From: Rhizorhapis suberifaciens
Lineage (GTDB): Bacteria > Pseudomonadota > Alphaproteobacteria > Sphingomonadales > Sphingomonadaceae
Direction: 5' to 3'
Assembly: GCF_014200045.1 (NCBI RefSeq)
Contig: NZ_JACHOV010000004.1
Location: 204,106 to 268,105, forward strand
Length of the DNA stretch: 64,000 nucleotides
The notes under the pieces: model-generated
Database searches by the model: none
What the model was told of the DNA's origin: nothing
Seen by the model: only the letters and a program-made list of their open reading frames with translations
Translations under genes and position numbers: made by a program
Shown here: one piece after another, positions 44,092-52,342 of the stretch
How positions within the stretch are numbered: position 1 is the stretch's first letter
Layout of the letters: each line of letters begins with the position of its first letter

Positions 44092-45018
44092 GTGATCACC
44101 TCCCCCATCTGGCTGCCCGCCACCCTGATCGCTGGTGTTTTACAGGCCTGGCGCACTGCCGTGCAACAACGCGTGCGTGCGACATTGTCGGTCAATGCGG
44201 CCGGACTGGTCCGTTATCTCTTTGGTCTGCCGGTGGCATGGCTGCTGCTTGCAATCTATGAGGGTGTCATTGCGCGCGATACCTTTCCGGCCATCGGACC
44301 CTTGTTCCTGCCATTCGCAGCTGCGGCAGGGCTGGCGCAGATCCTTGCCACAAATTTGCTGATCATGGCCTTTGGCTATCGCAATTTCGTCGCCGGGACC
44401 GCTTATTCGAAAACGGAGGCGTTGCAGAGCGCGATACTGGCCTTGGTGCTGCTTGGGGAAACGTTAAGCCCATTGAGTTGGCTGGGCATATTGGCGGGCG
44501 TTGCTGGCGTACTTGTGCTCTCCGTCGGCGGCAAGCATGTCGGGCTGGGCGGGCTGACCCGCGCGCTCGGTCAGCCCGCCGCGGTGTGCGGCATTGCATC
44601 GGGCTTCCTTTTTGCGATGACCTCCGTGGCGGTAAAACGCGCCACCTTTGAAGTGGCAACAGCTGATAAGGTGGAAGCGGCCCTGGCCGTCCTGGCAACC
44701 ACAGTGTTCCTGCAGACGCTGATGCAGGGCGGCTATCTTTTCTGGCGTGAGCGGGAACAGTTCGCACGGATCGCGGCAAGTTGGCGTGTATCGGGACAGG
44801 TCGGGCTGCTTGCGTCGCTAGGCTCCGCATTTTGGTTCGCGGGTTTTGCCACCGCCCCTGTCGCATTGGTGCGGATCGTGGGGCAGGTTGAGGTAATCTT
44901 CACCTTGGGCTTTGCCCATTTTTACCTTCGTGAAAGGCTGGCGCGAACGGAGGCCGCTGGATTGATGCTGGTAGGCCTGGGTGTGATCCTGGCCCTCGCT
45001 GGATCAGGATTTCGATAG
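44092..45018 (+). CDS. EamA/DMT-superfamily transporter
   Basis: 308 residues, ten predicted helices in two EamA repeats. GTG 44092 is the start, with AAGGGA about 11 bases upstream. 'YSKTEALQSAILALVLLGETLSPLSWLGILAGVAGVLVL' in repeat 1 and 'VRIVGQVEVIFTLGFAHFYLRERLARTEAAGLMLVGLGVIL' in repeat 2 are characteristic. Substrate unknown. It follows queE by 15 bases; a role in exporting or importing a deazapurine is possible but unproven. Confidence 0.85.
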   Translation: MITSPIWLPATLIAGVLQAWRTAVQQRVRATLSVNAAGLVRYLFGLPVAWLLLAIYEGVIARDTFPAIGPLFLPFAAAAGLAQILATNLLIMAFGYRNFVAGTAYSKTEALQSAILALVLLGETLSPLSWLGILAGVAGVLVLSVGGKHVGLGGLTRALGQPAAVCGIASGFLFAMTSVAVKRATFEVATADKVEAALAVLATTVFLQTLMQGGYLFWREREQFARIAASWRVSGQVGLLASLGSAFWFAGFATAPVALVRIVGQVEVIFTLGFAHFYLRERLARTEAAGLMLVGLGVILALAGSGFR

Positions 45019-45058
45019 CCCATTGCAAACCACCGGCAGAAGCGGCTAAGCGCAGCGC

Positions 45059-45442
45059 ATGGGAATTCTCGGCAAGATCTTCACCTGGTGGGACGGAGCC
45101 ACCATCGGCACCTCGCTTTATAGCGCCCGCCACGGCACTAAGGCGGGTGAGGACCATCTGGGAAATGTCTATTACAGCGGCAAGGATGATCGCCGCTGGG
45201 TCATCTACAATGGCTCGAACGACGCCAGCCGTGTTCCTCCGGAATGGCATGGCTGGTTGCACCACACCTTTGACGATGTGCCCGAAAGCTTCCTGCCGCC
45301 GCCCCGAATCTGGGAGAAGGAGGCGATCCCTAACCTCACTGGGACGCGATTGGCTTATCGTCCGCAAGGCGCGCTGGAAGCGGGCGGCCGCCGCGCCGCT
45401 GCCACCGGCGATTATGAAGCCTGGAGCCCCGACGCATCATGA
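45059..45442 (+). CDS. NDUFA12-family complex I accessory subunit
   Basis: 127 residues. 'GNVYYSGKDDRRWVIYNGSNDASRVPPEWHGWLHHTFDDVP' is the NDUFA12/B17.2 signature found in mitochondria and alphaproteobacteria. It binds the peripheral arm of NADH:quinone oxidoreductase. Its stop overlaps the start of the DUF2155 gene (ATGA), the usual alphaproteobacterial pairing. Confidence 0.94.
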   Translation: MGILGKIFTWWDGATIGTSLYSARHGTKAGEDHLGNVYYSGKDDRRWVIYNGSNDASRVPPEWHGWLHHTFDDVPESFLPPPRIWEKEAIPNLTGTRLAYRPQGALEAGGRRAAATGDYEAWSPDAS

Positions 45443-46086
45443 AGATCCAGCTGGTGGGAGCGGTCCTGCCTGCCCTGTTTCTTGTCGGCTGCAACGATCA
45501 GTTGCCTAGCGACAACCAGACCAATGAAGGTCCGGTCAGGATCGAAAATGCCGCTGGCTTCACTAACCACGATCAGATTGCCGGACTGCCGGGCACTCCA
45601 ATGGCCGAACGGGAAGCTGTGATCGGCATTCTCAACAAGCGCAACGGCCTGACACGCGATCTCAATATGAAACCTGGCGAAGCCCTTCGCGTGGGCAAGG
45701 CCATTGTCCGCCTGCGCGCCTGCGAAGCGACTGCCCCCTGGGAAGAAGTGCCCGAAACCGGGGCTTTTGTTCAGCTGGACGTGCAAGGTAATGACAAGAA
45801 ATGGCGTCGCGCCTTTTCAGGCTGGTTGTTCAAGGAACGCCCCGAACGCAATGTCGTACAGCACGAAATCTACGATGTCTGGGTCAAAAGCTGCACGATG
45901 AATTGGCCCGATGCCGGCCCCGACACCCTCAAGGTCGGCAAATCTGGAGGAACCTCCGGGGCAAGCGAGTCCAGCGCCGAAAAATTACCGGCGGAAGGCA
46001 GCACTGATGCCAATGAAGCGCCTCCTGCCGCACCCACCGCCGCTGCCCCTGCACCGGCCAACGCGGAATCCAGCAACGACAGATAG
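45439..46086 (+). CDS. DUF2155 family protein with a long Ala/Pro tail
   Basis: 215 residues. N-terminal signal with a lipobox-like 'ALFLVGC', so probably a lipoprotein. '[51 protein letters not shown]' and '[26 protein letters not shown]' form the DUF2155 core. From about residue 155 the tail is low complexity (Ser, Gly, Ala, Pro). The last 217 bases are also coding on the other strand for the C-terminus of aat. Function unknown. Confidence 0.87.
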   Translation: MKIQLVGAVLPALFLVGCNDQLPSDNQTNEGPVRIENAAGFTNHDQIAGLPGTPMAEREAVIGILNKRNGLTRDLNMKPGEALRVGKAIVRLRACEATAPWEEVPETGAFVQLDVQGNDKKWRRAFSGWLFKERPERNVVQHEIYDVWVKSCTMNWPDAGPDTLKVGKSGGTSGASESSAEKLPAEGSTDANEAPPAAPTAAAPAPANAESSNDR

Positions 46087-46625
46087 CGCGCCTGACTAAT
46101 CTCGACCGCTCCCAGCGAGCGGAGGTGATCGGTCATGAACTGGCAATCCAATAATTCGAAGCCTCCGGCTTTCAACCGGGCGACCAACCAGGCCAAAGCG
46201 ACTTTGGAAGCGTCGGTTTCCCGGCTGAACATGCTTTCTCCGAAGAAGGCGCGTCCCAGCGATATGCCGTATAAACCGCCCACCAACCGCTCTCCCATCC
46301 AGCACTCGATGCTATGAGCATAGCCCATCGAATAAAGTGTAAGACAGGCTTCCTCGATCGGCCTGTTGATCCAGCTTTCCGGCCTGTCCGGCGTCGCCTC
46401 GGCACAAGCGCTGAGCACCGCGGGAAAGTCGCGGTCGGCGGTGACGCGGAATATGTCGGAACGGATCGTTTTGCGCAGCGACCTGGAAAGATGCAGCCCC
46501 TCCAGCGGTAAAATAGCGCGTTTTTTGGGCTCTACCCAAAAAATCTCAGGATCATCCCTGCTGTCGGCCATGGGGAATATCCCCATCGCATAGGCCCGCA
46601 GCAGAATATTGAGGTCAATCGTCAT
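45870..46625 (-). CDS. aat: Leucyl/phenylalanyl-tRNA-protein transferase
   Basis: 251 residues. '[48 protein letters not shown]', '[51 protein letters not shown]' and '[27 protein letters not shown]' are the whole family core, ending near residue 190. It adds Leu/Phe to proteins with N-terminal Lys/Arg for ClpAPS degradation. The remaining ~60 residues (Ala/Gly/Ser-rich) are an extension lying antisense to the DUF2155 tail. Length of E. coli Aat is 234. Confidence 0.94.
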   Translation of the reverse strand: MTIDLNILLRAYAMGIFPMADSRDDPEIFWVEPKKRAILPLEGLHLSRSLRKTIRSDIFRVTADRDFPAVLSACAEATPDRPESWINRPIEEACLTLYSMGYAHSIECWMGERLVGGLYGISLGRAFFGESMFSRETDASKVALAWLVARLKAGGFELLDCQFMTDHLRSLGAVEISQARYLSLLDSALAGAGAAAVGAAGGASLASVLPSAGNFSALDSLAPEVPPDLPTLRVSGPASGQFIVQLLTQTS

Positions 46626-46712
46626 TCCTGAAAGGGTAGCAAAGATTCAGATGCGCGCCAGTAGCAAGGGTAGCAATTGGCCTGGTTATTTGGGTAGCCT
46701 GCAAGGTCAAGC

Positions 46713-47243
46713 CTATTCCTCCGTCAGCACCTCGCCTGGCTGCGCACTTACGAAACGGCGCGCCAGTTCGAAATCATGCCCTGCGCGCAGGAACGCGCCG
46801 ATCTGCTTCTTCTGTAACTCTCGGTCCGCAGCTTCTGTCGAGAACGGCCCGATCCGCCGCTTGCGAGCAAAGGTTTCGGCAGCGCGCCACCGCTCCTGCG
46901 CCGCTTGCTGCCTGGCCACCTCGCGCTCGTCCTCGGCTATTCCGGCAGCGCGCAGATCCTCTTCGACCCGACGCATGCCATAGCCCCGGCGACCAAGCGA
47001 AGCGGTCCGCATGGCCGCAAACGCGGCATCGTCGACATAGCGGAGATCGGCAAAGCGGGCGACCAGCGACACCACATCGGGCGCTCTTTCCCCGTCCCAG
47101 CCGCATTCGCGTATCTTACGTTGCAAATAGGCGCCCAGCTTGGCCTGCGTCGTAGCATAGCGGCCCGCATAATGCAGCGCCAACTGCTCCAGCCGTTCGC
47201 TGTTCAGGGGAGGTTTCTGCTTCTTGATATAGTCTCTGGTCAC
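46713..47243 (-). CDS. recX: Regulatory protein RecX
   Basis: 176 residues, Arg/Ala-rich. 'LALHYAGRYATTQAKLGAYLQRKIRECGWDG', 'VVSLVARFADLRYVDDAAFAAMRTASLGRRGYGMRRVEEDLRAAGI' matches the RecX three-helix repeats. It modulates RecA filament formation. recA is not in the window. Stands between aat and a divergent acyl-AMP ligase. Confidence 0.87.
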   Translation of the reverse strand: MTRDYIKKQKPPLNSERLEQLALHYAGRYATTQAKLGAYLQRKIRECGWDGERAPDVVSLVARFADLRYVDDAAFAAMRTASLGRRGYGMRRVEEDLRAAGIAEDEREVARQQAAQERWRAAETFARKRRIGPFSTEAADRELQKKQIGAFLRAGHDFELARRFVSAQPGEVLTEE

Positions 47244-47383
47244 GCGCCACGATTATGCCACAGTCGGGCCGGAATTTGAACGCGGCTTCCGGTCTAAAAG
47301 CGCACATTAGCAAAGGCTGGACAGTTTCAACGCCATGGCGCAGGAAGACAGCCGGTTTCGGATATTAAAGGGAGCGACCGGAA

Positions 47384-49138
47384 TTGCAGAATGCCAAAGT
47401 GATGGTTCGGGACGCCGCACCGTCTGCAACGCCGACAATTGACGGCCTGCCGCGGCGCTTTTCCGATTTCGAAACGCTCGGTGAAGCGCTGGATTACGCC
47501 GCGCGTGGCCAGCGCGGCTTCAACTTTCATGATCCGCGCGGCAATCTCGCTCGTCCCTACCCCTTTTCCGAGCTTCGCGAAGATGCGTTGCAATGTGCCT
47601 ATCGCCTGATCGGTCATGGCGTTCGTCCACAGGACAGGATCGCACTGGTCGCTGAGACCGCGACGGATTTCGCGGCGATGTTCTTCGGCATTGTCTATGC
47701 TGGCGCGTGGCCGGTGCCATTGCCATTGCCCACCAGCTTTGGCGGCAAGGAAAGTTACATCGATCAATTATCGGTTCAGCTGAAAAGCTGCGACCCCCGG
47801 ATGCTGTTCTATCCAGCCGAACTGGCCGACATGGCCGGGGACGCCGCCCGCGCCTGCAAGGTCGAAGGCCGCACCTATGAAGGGTTCCTGGCGCTTGAGG
47901 CTTACCAGACGCCCCTGCCGCAGGCCAGCACCGACGATATTTGCTATTTGCAATATTCCAGCGGTTCCACGCGTTTCCCCCATGGGGTTGCGGTAACACA
48001 CCATGCGCTTTTGAATAATCTTTCGGCACATAGCCATGGCATGCAACTGACCGACAGCGACCGCTGCATCAGCTGGTTGCCCTGGTATCATGACATGGGG
48101 CTGGTCGGCTGCTTCCTCTCGCCAGTCGCCAATCAGGTGTCGGTGGATTATCTCAAAACGGAGGATTTTGCGCGGCGTCCGCTTGCTTGGCTTGATCTTA
48201 TCAGCCGCAATTCCGGCACCTCCATCAGCTATTCTCCGACTTTCGGCTACGACATCTGTGCACGCCGCATGTCCAGCCAAACCAAGGCATCAGACCGTTT
48301 CGACCTGTCGCGCTGGCGGATAGCCGGCAACGGCGCGGACATGATCCGGCCTGACGTGATGCAGGGCTTTGTCGACGCTTTTTCGGATGCAGGCTTTTCC
48401 GCCTCTGCCTTCCTGCCGAGCTATGGCCTGGCGGAAGCCACGCTGGCGGTCACAATCATGCCGCCGGGTGAAGGCATTGTCGTGGAACTGGTTGAGGAAA
48501 CCGACCTTTCGGGCGGGGACAAAGCAGAGGATCGCCCACCCCGCTACCGCGCCATCGTCAACTGCGGCAAACCCGCAAAGGACATGGTCGTGGAGATTCG
48601 CGACGAGGACGGCGCCATTCTTCCCGAAAAAGCGATCGGCAAGGTGTGGACCGCAGGGCCCTCGATCATGACCGGCTATTTCCGTGACGCAGAGGCCACG
48701 GCAGCCTGCCTCGTCGACGGCTGGCTCGATACCGGCGACATGGGATATATGTCCGAAGGGTATCTCTACATCGTGGGCCGCGCCAAGGACATGATCATCA
48801 TCAATGGCAAAAACCATTGGCCGCAGGACATTGAATGGGCCGTGGAGCAATTGCCTGGGTTCAAGGCAGGCGACATCGCCGCCTTTTCGATCACGACGCC
48901 GGGCGGGGAAGAAACCCCTGCCGTTCTGGTACATTGCCGCACGTCGGACAATGAAGAAAGAAGCCGCCTGCGTGACCAGATTCGCGACAAGGTCCGCTCG
49001 ATCACTGGCATGAACTGCGTCGTGGAATTGGTCCCGCCGCGCACCTTGCCCCGGACAAGTTCAGGCAAACTCAGCCGCTCAAAGGCAAGGAACCTCTACC
49101 TTTCGGGCGAAATTCAACCTTACGACGTCGCAGCCTGA
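47384..49138 (+). CDS. Fatty acyl-AMP ligase (FAAL) / acyl-ACP synthetase-like
   Basis: 584 residues from TTG 47384, which has AAAGGGAG 9 bases upstream; ATG 47402 is the alternative. ANL superfamily: 'LQYSSGSTRFPHGVAVTHHAL' (P-loop A3), 'PSYGLAEATLAV' (A5), 'DGWLDTGDMGYMSEGYLYIVGRAKDMIIINGKNHWPQDIEWAV' (A7-A8) and 'TSSGKLSRSKAR' (A10 Lys). The SGSTRFP-x-GV loop is typical of the FAAL branch, which forms acyl-adenylates for acyl carriers rather than CoA. In Caulobacter a related acyl-ACP synthetase serves ceramide synthesis; no carrier protein or Spt gene lies here, so a sphingolipid role is only possible. Confidence 0.87.
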   Translation: MQNAKVMVRDAAPSATPTIDGLPRRFSDFETLGEALDYAARGQRGFNFHDPRGNLARPYPFSELREDALQCAYRLIGHGVRPQDRIALVAETATDFAAMFFGIVYAGAWPVPLPLPTSFGGKESYIDQLSVQLKSCDPRMLFYPAELADMAGDAARACKVEGRTYEGFLALEAYQTPLPQASTDDICYLQYSSGSTRFPHGVAVTHHALLNNLSAHSHGMQLTDSDRCISWLPWYHDMGLVGCFLSPVANQVSVDYLKTEDFARRPLAWLDLISRNSGTSISYSPTFGYDICARRMSSQTKASDRFDLSRWRIAGNGADMIRPDVMQGFVDAFSDAGFSASAFLPSYGLAEATLAVTIMPPGEGIVVELVEETDLSGGDKAEDRPPRYRAIVNCGKPAKDMVVEIRDEDGAILPEKAIGKVWTAGPSIMTGYFRDAEATAACLVDGWLDTGDMGYMSEGYLYIVGRAKDMIIINGKNHWPQDIEWAVEQLPGFKAGDIAAFSITTPGGEETPAVLVHCRTSDNEERSRLRDQIRDKVRSITGMNCVVELVPPRTLPRTSSGKLSRSKARNLYLSGEIQPYDVAA

Positions 49139-49250
49139 AGGAACAGCCGGCGCGGTGTGGGCAGTCTGCCGCCCTGTACATTATTTTCGGGATTCCGACG
49201 GAGCCGCATCGGCATAAGGGCGGTTCGTGCATCAAATATGACGGAAAAGC

Positions 49251-49324
49251 TGGAGCGGGTAGCGGGGATCGAACCCGCATCACAAGCTTGGAAGGCTAGT
49301 GCTCTACCATTGAGCTATACCCGC
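49251..49324 (-). tRNA. tRNA-Gly (anticodon UCC)
   Basis: Read on the minus strand, acceptor GCGGGTA pairs with TACCCGC, D arm GCTC-AATGGTA-GAGC, anticodon loop CTTCCAA with UCC at 49290-49292, T arm GCGGG-TTCGATC-CCCGC, discriminator U and an encoded CCA. All arms are Watson-Crick. It is 74 bases, with no intron. Confidence 0.96.
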
Positions 49325-49449
49325 ATTTCAAAGGGCGTTGACCCTTCAGCTTCATCCGTTTTCAGGGCGGTTCACATGCCGTCCTGCAAGACGACCGCCA
49401 ACTGCCACGACTATGGCCGCGTCGTCAACATATACATTGTGAATTTCAG

Positions 49450-50001
49450 TCATCTGGAAAGTGCCGTCACAAACCCTTCCACATATTCCCTGAGGCGCTC
49501 GCGTGCAGTCTCATCGGTGAGGTTCCCCTGGGCGTCGAACGCTTTGCCCGCACCTGACAGCATCAAACGCCCTTCTGTCCACAATTCCATTCCAAGGGTT
49601 CTGAGCACCGGTAGCCACGCATTCTGCGCCAGTATCGTTCCGAATCCTCCCAATGAGGCTCCGATGACGGCGACTGGTTTGCCGCCGAAGACGCGTTTGA
49701 TATCCGCCGGCGGTCGCGAGCACCAGTCAATGGCGTTCTTGAACACCCCGGGGACACTATTATTATATTCCGGGGTAGCCAATAGAAGGCCGTCCGCCTT
49801 GGCGATTGCATCCTTAATCTGGGATACCGCCAGCGGGATGCCGCTCGCCTCTTCATCATCGCCATTATAGAGCGGCACCGCGGCGATCGATCCAATCTCC
49901 AGATTGGCGCCCTCGGGCATTAGCGCCTGGGCGGCGCGAAGCAGTCCGGAATTATAGGAATAGCGCCGAAGGCTGCCTGATAGGCCTAAGATAGCCGTCA
50001 T
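49450..50001 (-). CDS. NADPH-dependent FMN reductase family protein
   Basis: 183 residues from ATG 50001 with GGAG upstream. Flavodoxin-like fold: 'GLSGSLRRYSYNSGLLRAA' binds FMN phosphate, 'LLLATPEYNNSVPGVFKNAIDWCSRP' is the conserved PEYN motif, and 'VIGASLGGFGT' a later loop. ChrR/SsuE-like quinone or metal reductases fall here. Likely a cytoplasmic quinone/chromate reductase; substrate unknown. Stands alone. Confidence 0.9.
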   Translation of the reverse strand: MTAILGLSGSLRRYSYNSGLLRAAQALMPEGANLEIGSIAAVPLYNGDDEEASGIPLAVSQIKDAIAKADGLLLATPEYNNSVPGVFKNAIDWCSRPPADIKRVFGGKPVAVIGASLGGFGTILAQNAWLPVLRTLGMELWTEGRLMLSGAGKAFDAQGNLTDETARERLREYVEGFVTALSR

Positions 50002-50143
50002 AAATACTCCATCGTTGGGAGACAGTGGCTCCAATATTCTTTTTTGTCCAGTAACGTCCGCTCATCCTGAGTCCAGCCATGGAACGCTATGGGGGATAAT
50101 CATTGGCGGCAACGACCGCGCACGCCCTGCATCTCAGCTTAGC

Positions 50144-50168
50144 GGAAACATTCCCACCAAGCTGCGTT
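50144..50168 (+). promoter_or_regulatory. EcfG-like general-stress promoter
   Basis: GGAAA (50144-50148), a 16-base spacer and CGTT (50165-50168). The alphaproteobacterial EcfG consensus is GGAAC-N16-17-CGTT, so there is one mismatch. It is 31 bases ahead of the start codon of a stress-type flavoprotein gene, a sensible leader length. Confidence 0.5.
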
Positions 50169-50198
50169 CTGAAATTCGAACCCTACAGGAGGATGACG

Positions 50199-50681
50199 AT
50201 GTCGGATATTGGCGAATTAAAGAAACATCTCTGGAAGAATATGGAGGAAGGACCCTATGTAATGATAGGGCTGGAGGGCGGCGGGCATAGCGAACCCCTG
50301 ACGGTGCAACTGGACAAGGATCAGGCCGACCGATTGTATTTTTTCATCGGCAAGGACAATCGGATGGCCCGAGGCGGAAAGGCAATGGCGCAGTTCGTGT
50401 CCAAGGGTCAGGACTTTTTCGCCTGTCTCTCCGGCCTCGCCCGCATCGATAATGATCGAGCGATCATAGACAAGCTTTGGTCCAATGAGGCCGAGTCCTG
50501 GTTCTCCGGAGGAAAGAATGATCCCAATCTGGCGCTCCTGCGCTTTGACATTGAAGACGCCGAACTATGGGAAACTGACATATCCCTTTCCGGCAGGCTG
50601 AAAATGCTGTTCGGCGGCAAGATCAATACTGGCGAAGAAGGCAGCCACGCCCACGTGGGCACAACCGTGATAAAGGAATAG
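50199..50681 (+). CDS. General stress protein of the pyridoxamine-phosphate oxidase-like split-barrel family
   Basis: 160 residues from ATG 50199, chosen for AGGAGG 6-7 bases upstream. 'MIGLEGGGHSEPLTVQLDKDQADRLYFFIGKDNRMARGGKAMAQFVSKGQDFFACLSGLARI' and 'LRFDIEDAELWETDIS' match the GSP26-like group that binds FMN/FAD. These proteins are induced in general stress. The EcfG-like promoter 31 bases upstream agrees with this. Substrate unknown. Confidence 0.85.
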   Translation: MSDIGELKKHLWKNMEEGPYVMIGLEGGGHSEPLTVQLDKDQADRLYFFIGKDNRMARGGKAMAQFVSKGQDFFACLSGLARIDNDRAIIDKLWSNEAESWFSGGKNDPNLALLRFDIEDAELWETDISLSGRLKMLFGGKINTGEEGSHAHVGTTVIKE

Positions 50682-50789
50682 CGACAACTAAGCCTTTGAC
50701 TTGCCGACCTTTGATCAGAGGATGCCTGTAATTCGCCGAAGCAGCATTTCATGGCCTGGGCGTCTGATTCCTAGACTCGTGACTGAGCG

Positions 50790-51182
50790 TCAATAAAACT
50801 GCCAATTCGCTACGATAAAGAAGATCAATATGGCAAGCGCGGTCCACACCGCGACAATGATGACGGCGCCGGCGCGGCTGACCGGCCGTCTGGTCTCTGC
50901 TTCAGCGACGGCCTTATACTCGGCCCAGAGCCGTGGCGGTATCAGTTGCGTGAACAGCCAAATGCCAATGGGCAGGATCAAAAGATCATCCACCAGCCCC
51001 AGCACAGGCACGAAGTCGGGAACAAGGTCGATAGGGGACAGCGCATAGGCGGCAACCAATGCGCCGAATATGCGTATCGGCATTGGAGTTCGCGGATCAC
51101 GAACCGCCAGCCATACCGCATGTGCATCGACGCGCACGCCGTGAATAAATCCTTTAAGACCGGCTTTGGGTTTGCCTTCCAT
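50790..51182 (-). CDS. DUF1232 (YkvA-like) membrane protein
   Basis: 130 residues from ATG 51182 with AAGGAGAAGGA directly before it; the longer reading from 51230 is unneeded. 'IFGALVAAYALSPIDLVPDFVPVLGLVDDLLILPIGIWL' is the DUF1232 signature. A second membrane helix closes the protein ('GAVIIVAVWTALAILIFFIVANW'). Function unknown. Divergent from the epimerase by 26 bases. Confidence 0.87.
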   Translation of the reverse strand: MEGKPKAGLKGFIHGVRVDAHAVWLAVRDPRTPMPIRIFGALVAAYALSPIDLVPDFVPVLGLVDDLLILPIGIWLFTQLIPPRLWAEYKAVAEAETRRPVSRAGAVIIVAVWTALAILIFFIVANWQFY

Positions 51183-51208
51183 TCCTTCTCCTTTAAGGCT
51201 GCACAACC

Positions 51209-52192
51209 ATGATTGAAATAATTTCCGCAAAGGTCGAGCGCTGGAAAGTCAACGGCGCGTTTGTCATCAGCCGAGGCGCAAAAACGGACGTCGATGTCGT
51301 CGTTTGCGAAGTGACCGACGGCGCCTATGTGGGCCGGGGCGAAGGCACGCCGATCTACTATGAGGGCGAAACGGCGGAGTTGTGCGCCGAATCTATTTTG
51401 ATGCGGGGCAAGCAGCGACGGAAGATCACGCGCGAGGACCTCCTTGACAGCATGATGGAGGGCGCAGCGCGGAACGCGCTCGATTGTGCCTTGTGGGATT
51501 TGGAGGCGAAACAGGCGGGCAAACCAGTATGGCAACTGTCCGGGCTTCCACAGCCCAAGGCGCTTGTCACCGCCTTCACGATCAGCCTCGCCGACCCTGC
51601 CCAGATGGAAGCCGATGCGCGGGAAGCGGCAAAGACATACAAGCTGCTTAAATGCAAGCTCACTGGCGAAGGCGACCGGGAACGGGTAGCGGCGGTTCGT
51701 AAGGGCGCCCCGGATGTGCGGCTTATCGTTGATGCCAATGAAAGCTGGGACGATCTGGATATCGAGGCGGAAGCCCACGCCATGGCCGCATTCGGCGTGG
51801 AATTGATCGAACAACCGGTGTCGGCGGGCGAGGAGGATCTGTTGATCGGCCTCAAATCTCCCATTCCCTTCTGCGCCGATGAAAGCTGCCATACGCATGA
51901 GGACCTCGACCGTCTGGAGGGCTATCAGGCCGTCAATATCAAGCTCGACAAGGCCGGAGGCTTAACAGAGGCGATGTTGCTTGCGGAAAAGGCGCGGATG
52001 CGCGGGTTGGACATAATGGTCGGCTGCATGTTGGGCACGTCGCTGAGCATCGCTCCGGCCTTTCTGCTGGGGCAGAAGGCCAAATGGGTGGATCTGGACG
52101 GCGCGTTGTTATTGGCCAAGGATCGTCAGGGACGGCTTGGCCAGGAGGGTGGCTTGCTTCATCCCGGCACTCTTTGGGGCGACGGCGAATAG
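51209..52192 (+). CDS. Dipeptide epimerase / N-acylamino-acid racemase, enolase superfamily
   Basis: 327 residues. Active-site Lys in 'LLKCKLTGEGD' (K-x-K), metal ligands in 'LIVDANESWDD' (D), 'VELIEQPVS' (E) and 'CADESCHT' (D), and the second Lys in 'VNIKLDKAGGL'. This is the muconate-lactonising subgroup with L-Ala-D/L-Glu epimerase-type enzymes, which recycle murein peptides; DgcA (N-acetyl-glutamate racemase) is the closest alternative. The neighbour genes do not decide between them. Confidence 0.88.
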   Translation: MIEIISAKVERWKVNGAFVISRGAKTDVDVVVCEVTDGAYVGRGEGTPIYYEGETAELCAESILMRGKQRRKITREDLLDSMMEGAARNALDCALWDLEAKQAGKPVWQLSGLPQPKALVTAFTISLADPAQMEADAREAAKTYKLLKCKLTGEGDRERVAAVRKGAPDVRLIVDANESWDDLDIEAEAHAMAAFGVELIEQPVSAGEEDLLIGLKSPIPFCADESCHTHEDLDRLEGYQAVNIKLDKAGGLTEAMLLAEKARMRGLDIMVGCMLGTSLSIAPAFLLGQKAKWVDLDGALLLAKDRQGRLGQEGGLLHPGTLWGDGE

Positions 52193-52342
52193 CGTTTTTT
52201 CGGTGTGCTGGCGGTCATTCGAGCGCGAACCGAATATTGGAACGGCTCATTTGCGCTAGATATTGTTTTAGAAACGTATATGTTGCGTACAAAGTCAGAT
52301 CCAGGGACTGATCTGCCGTTGGAGAATGGGAGAGCACATCGA

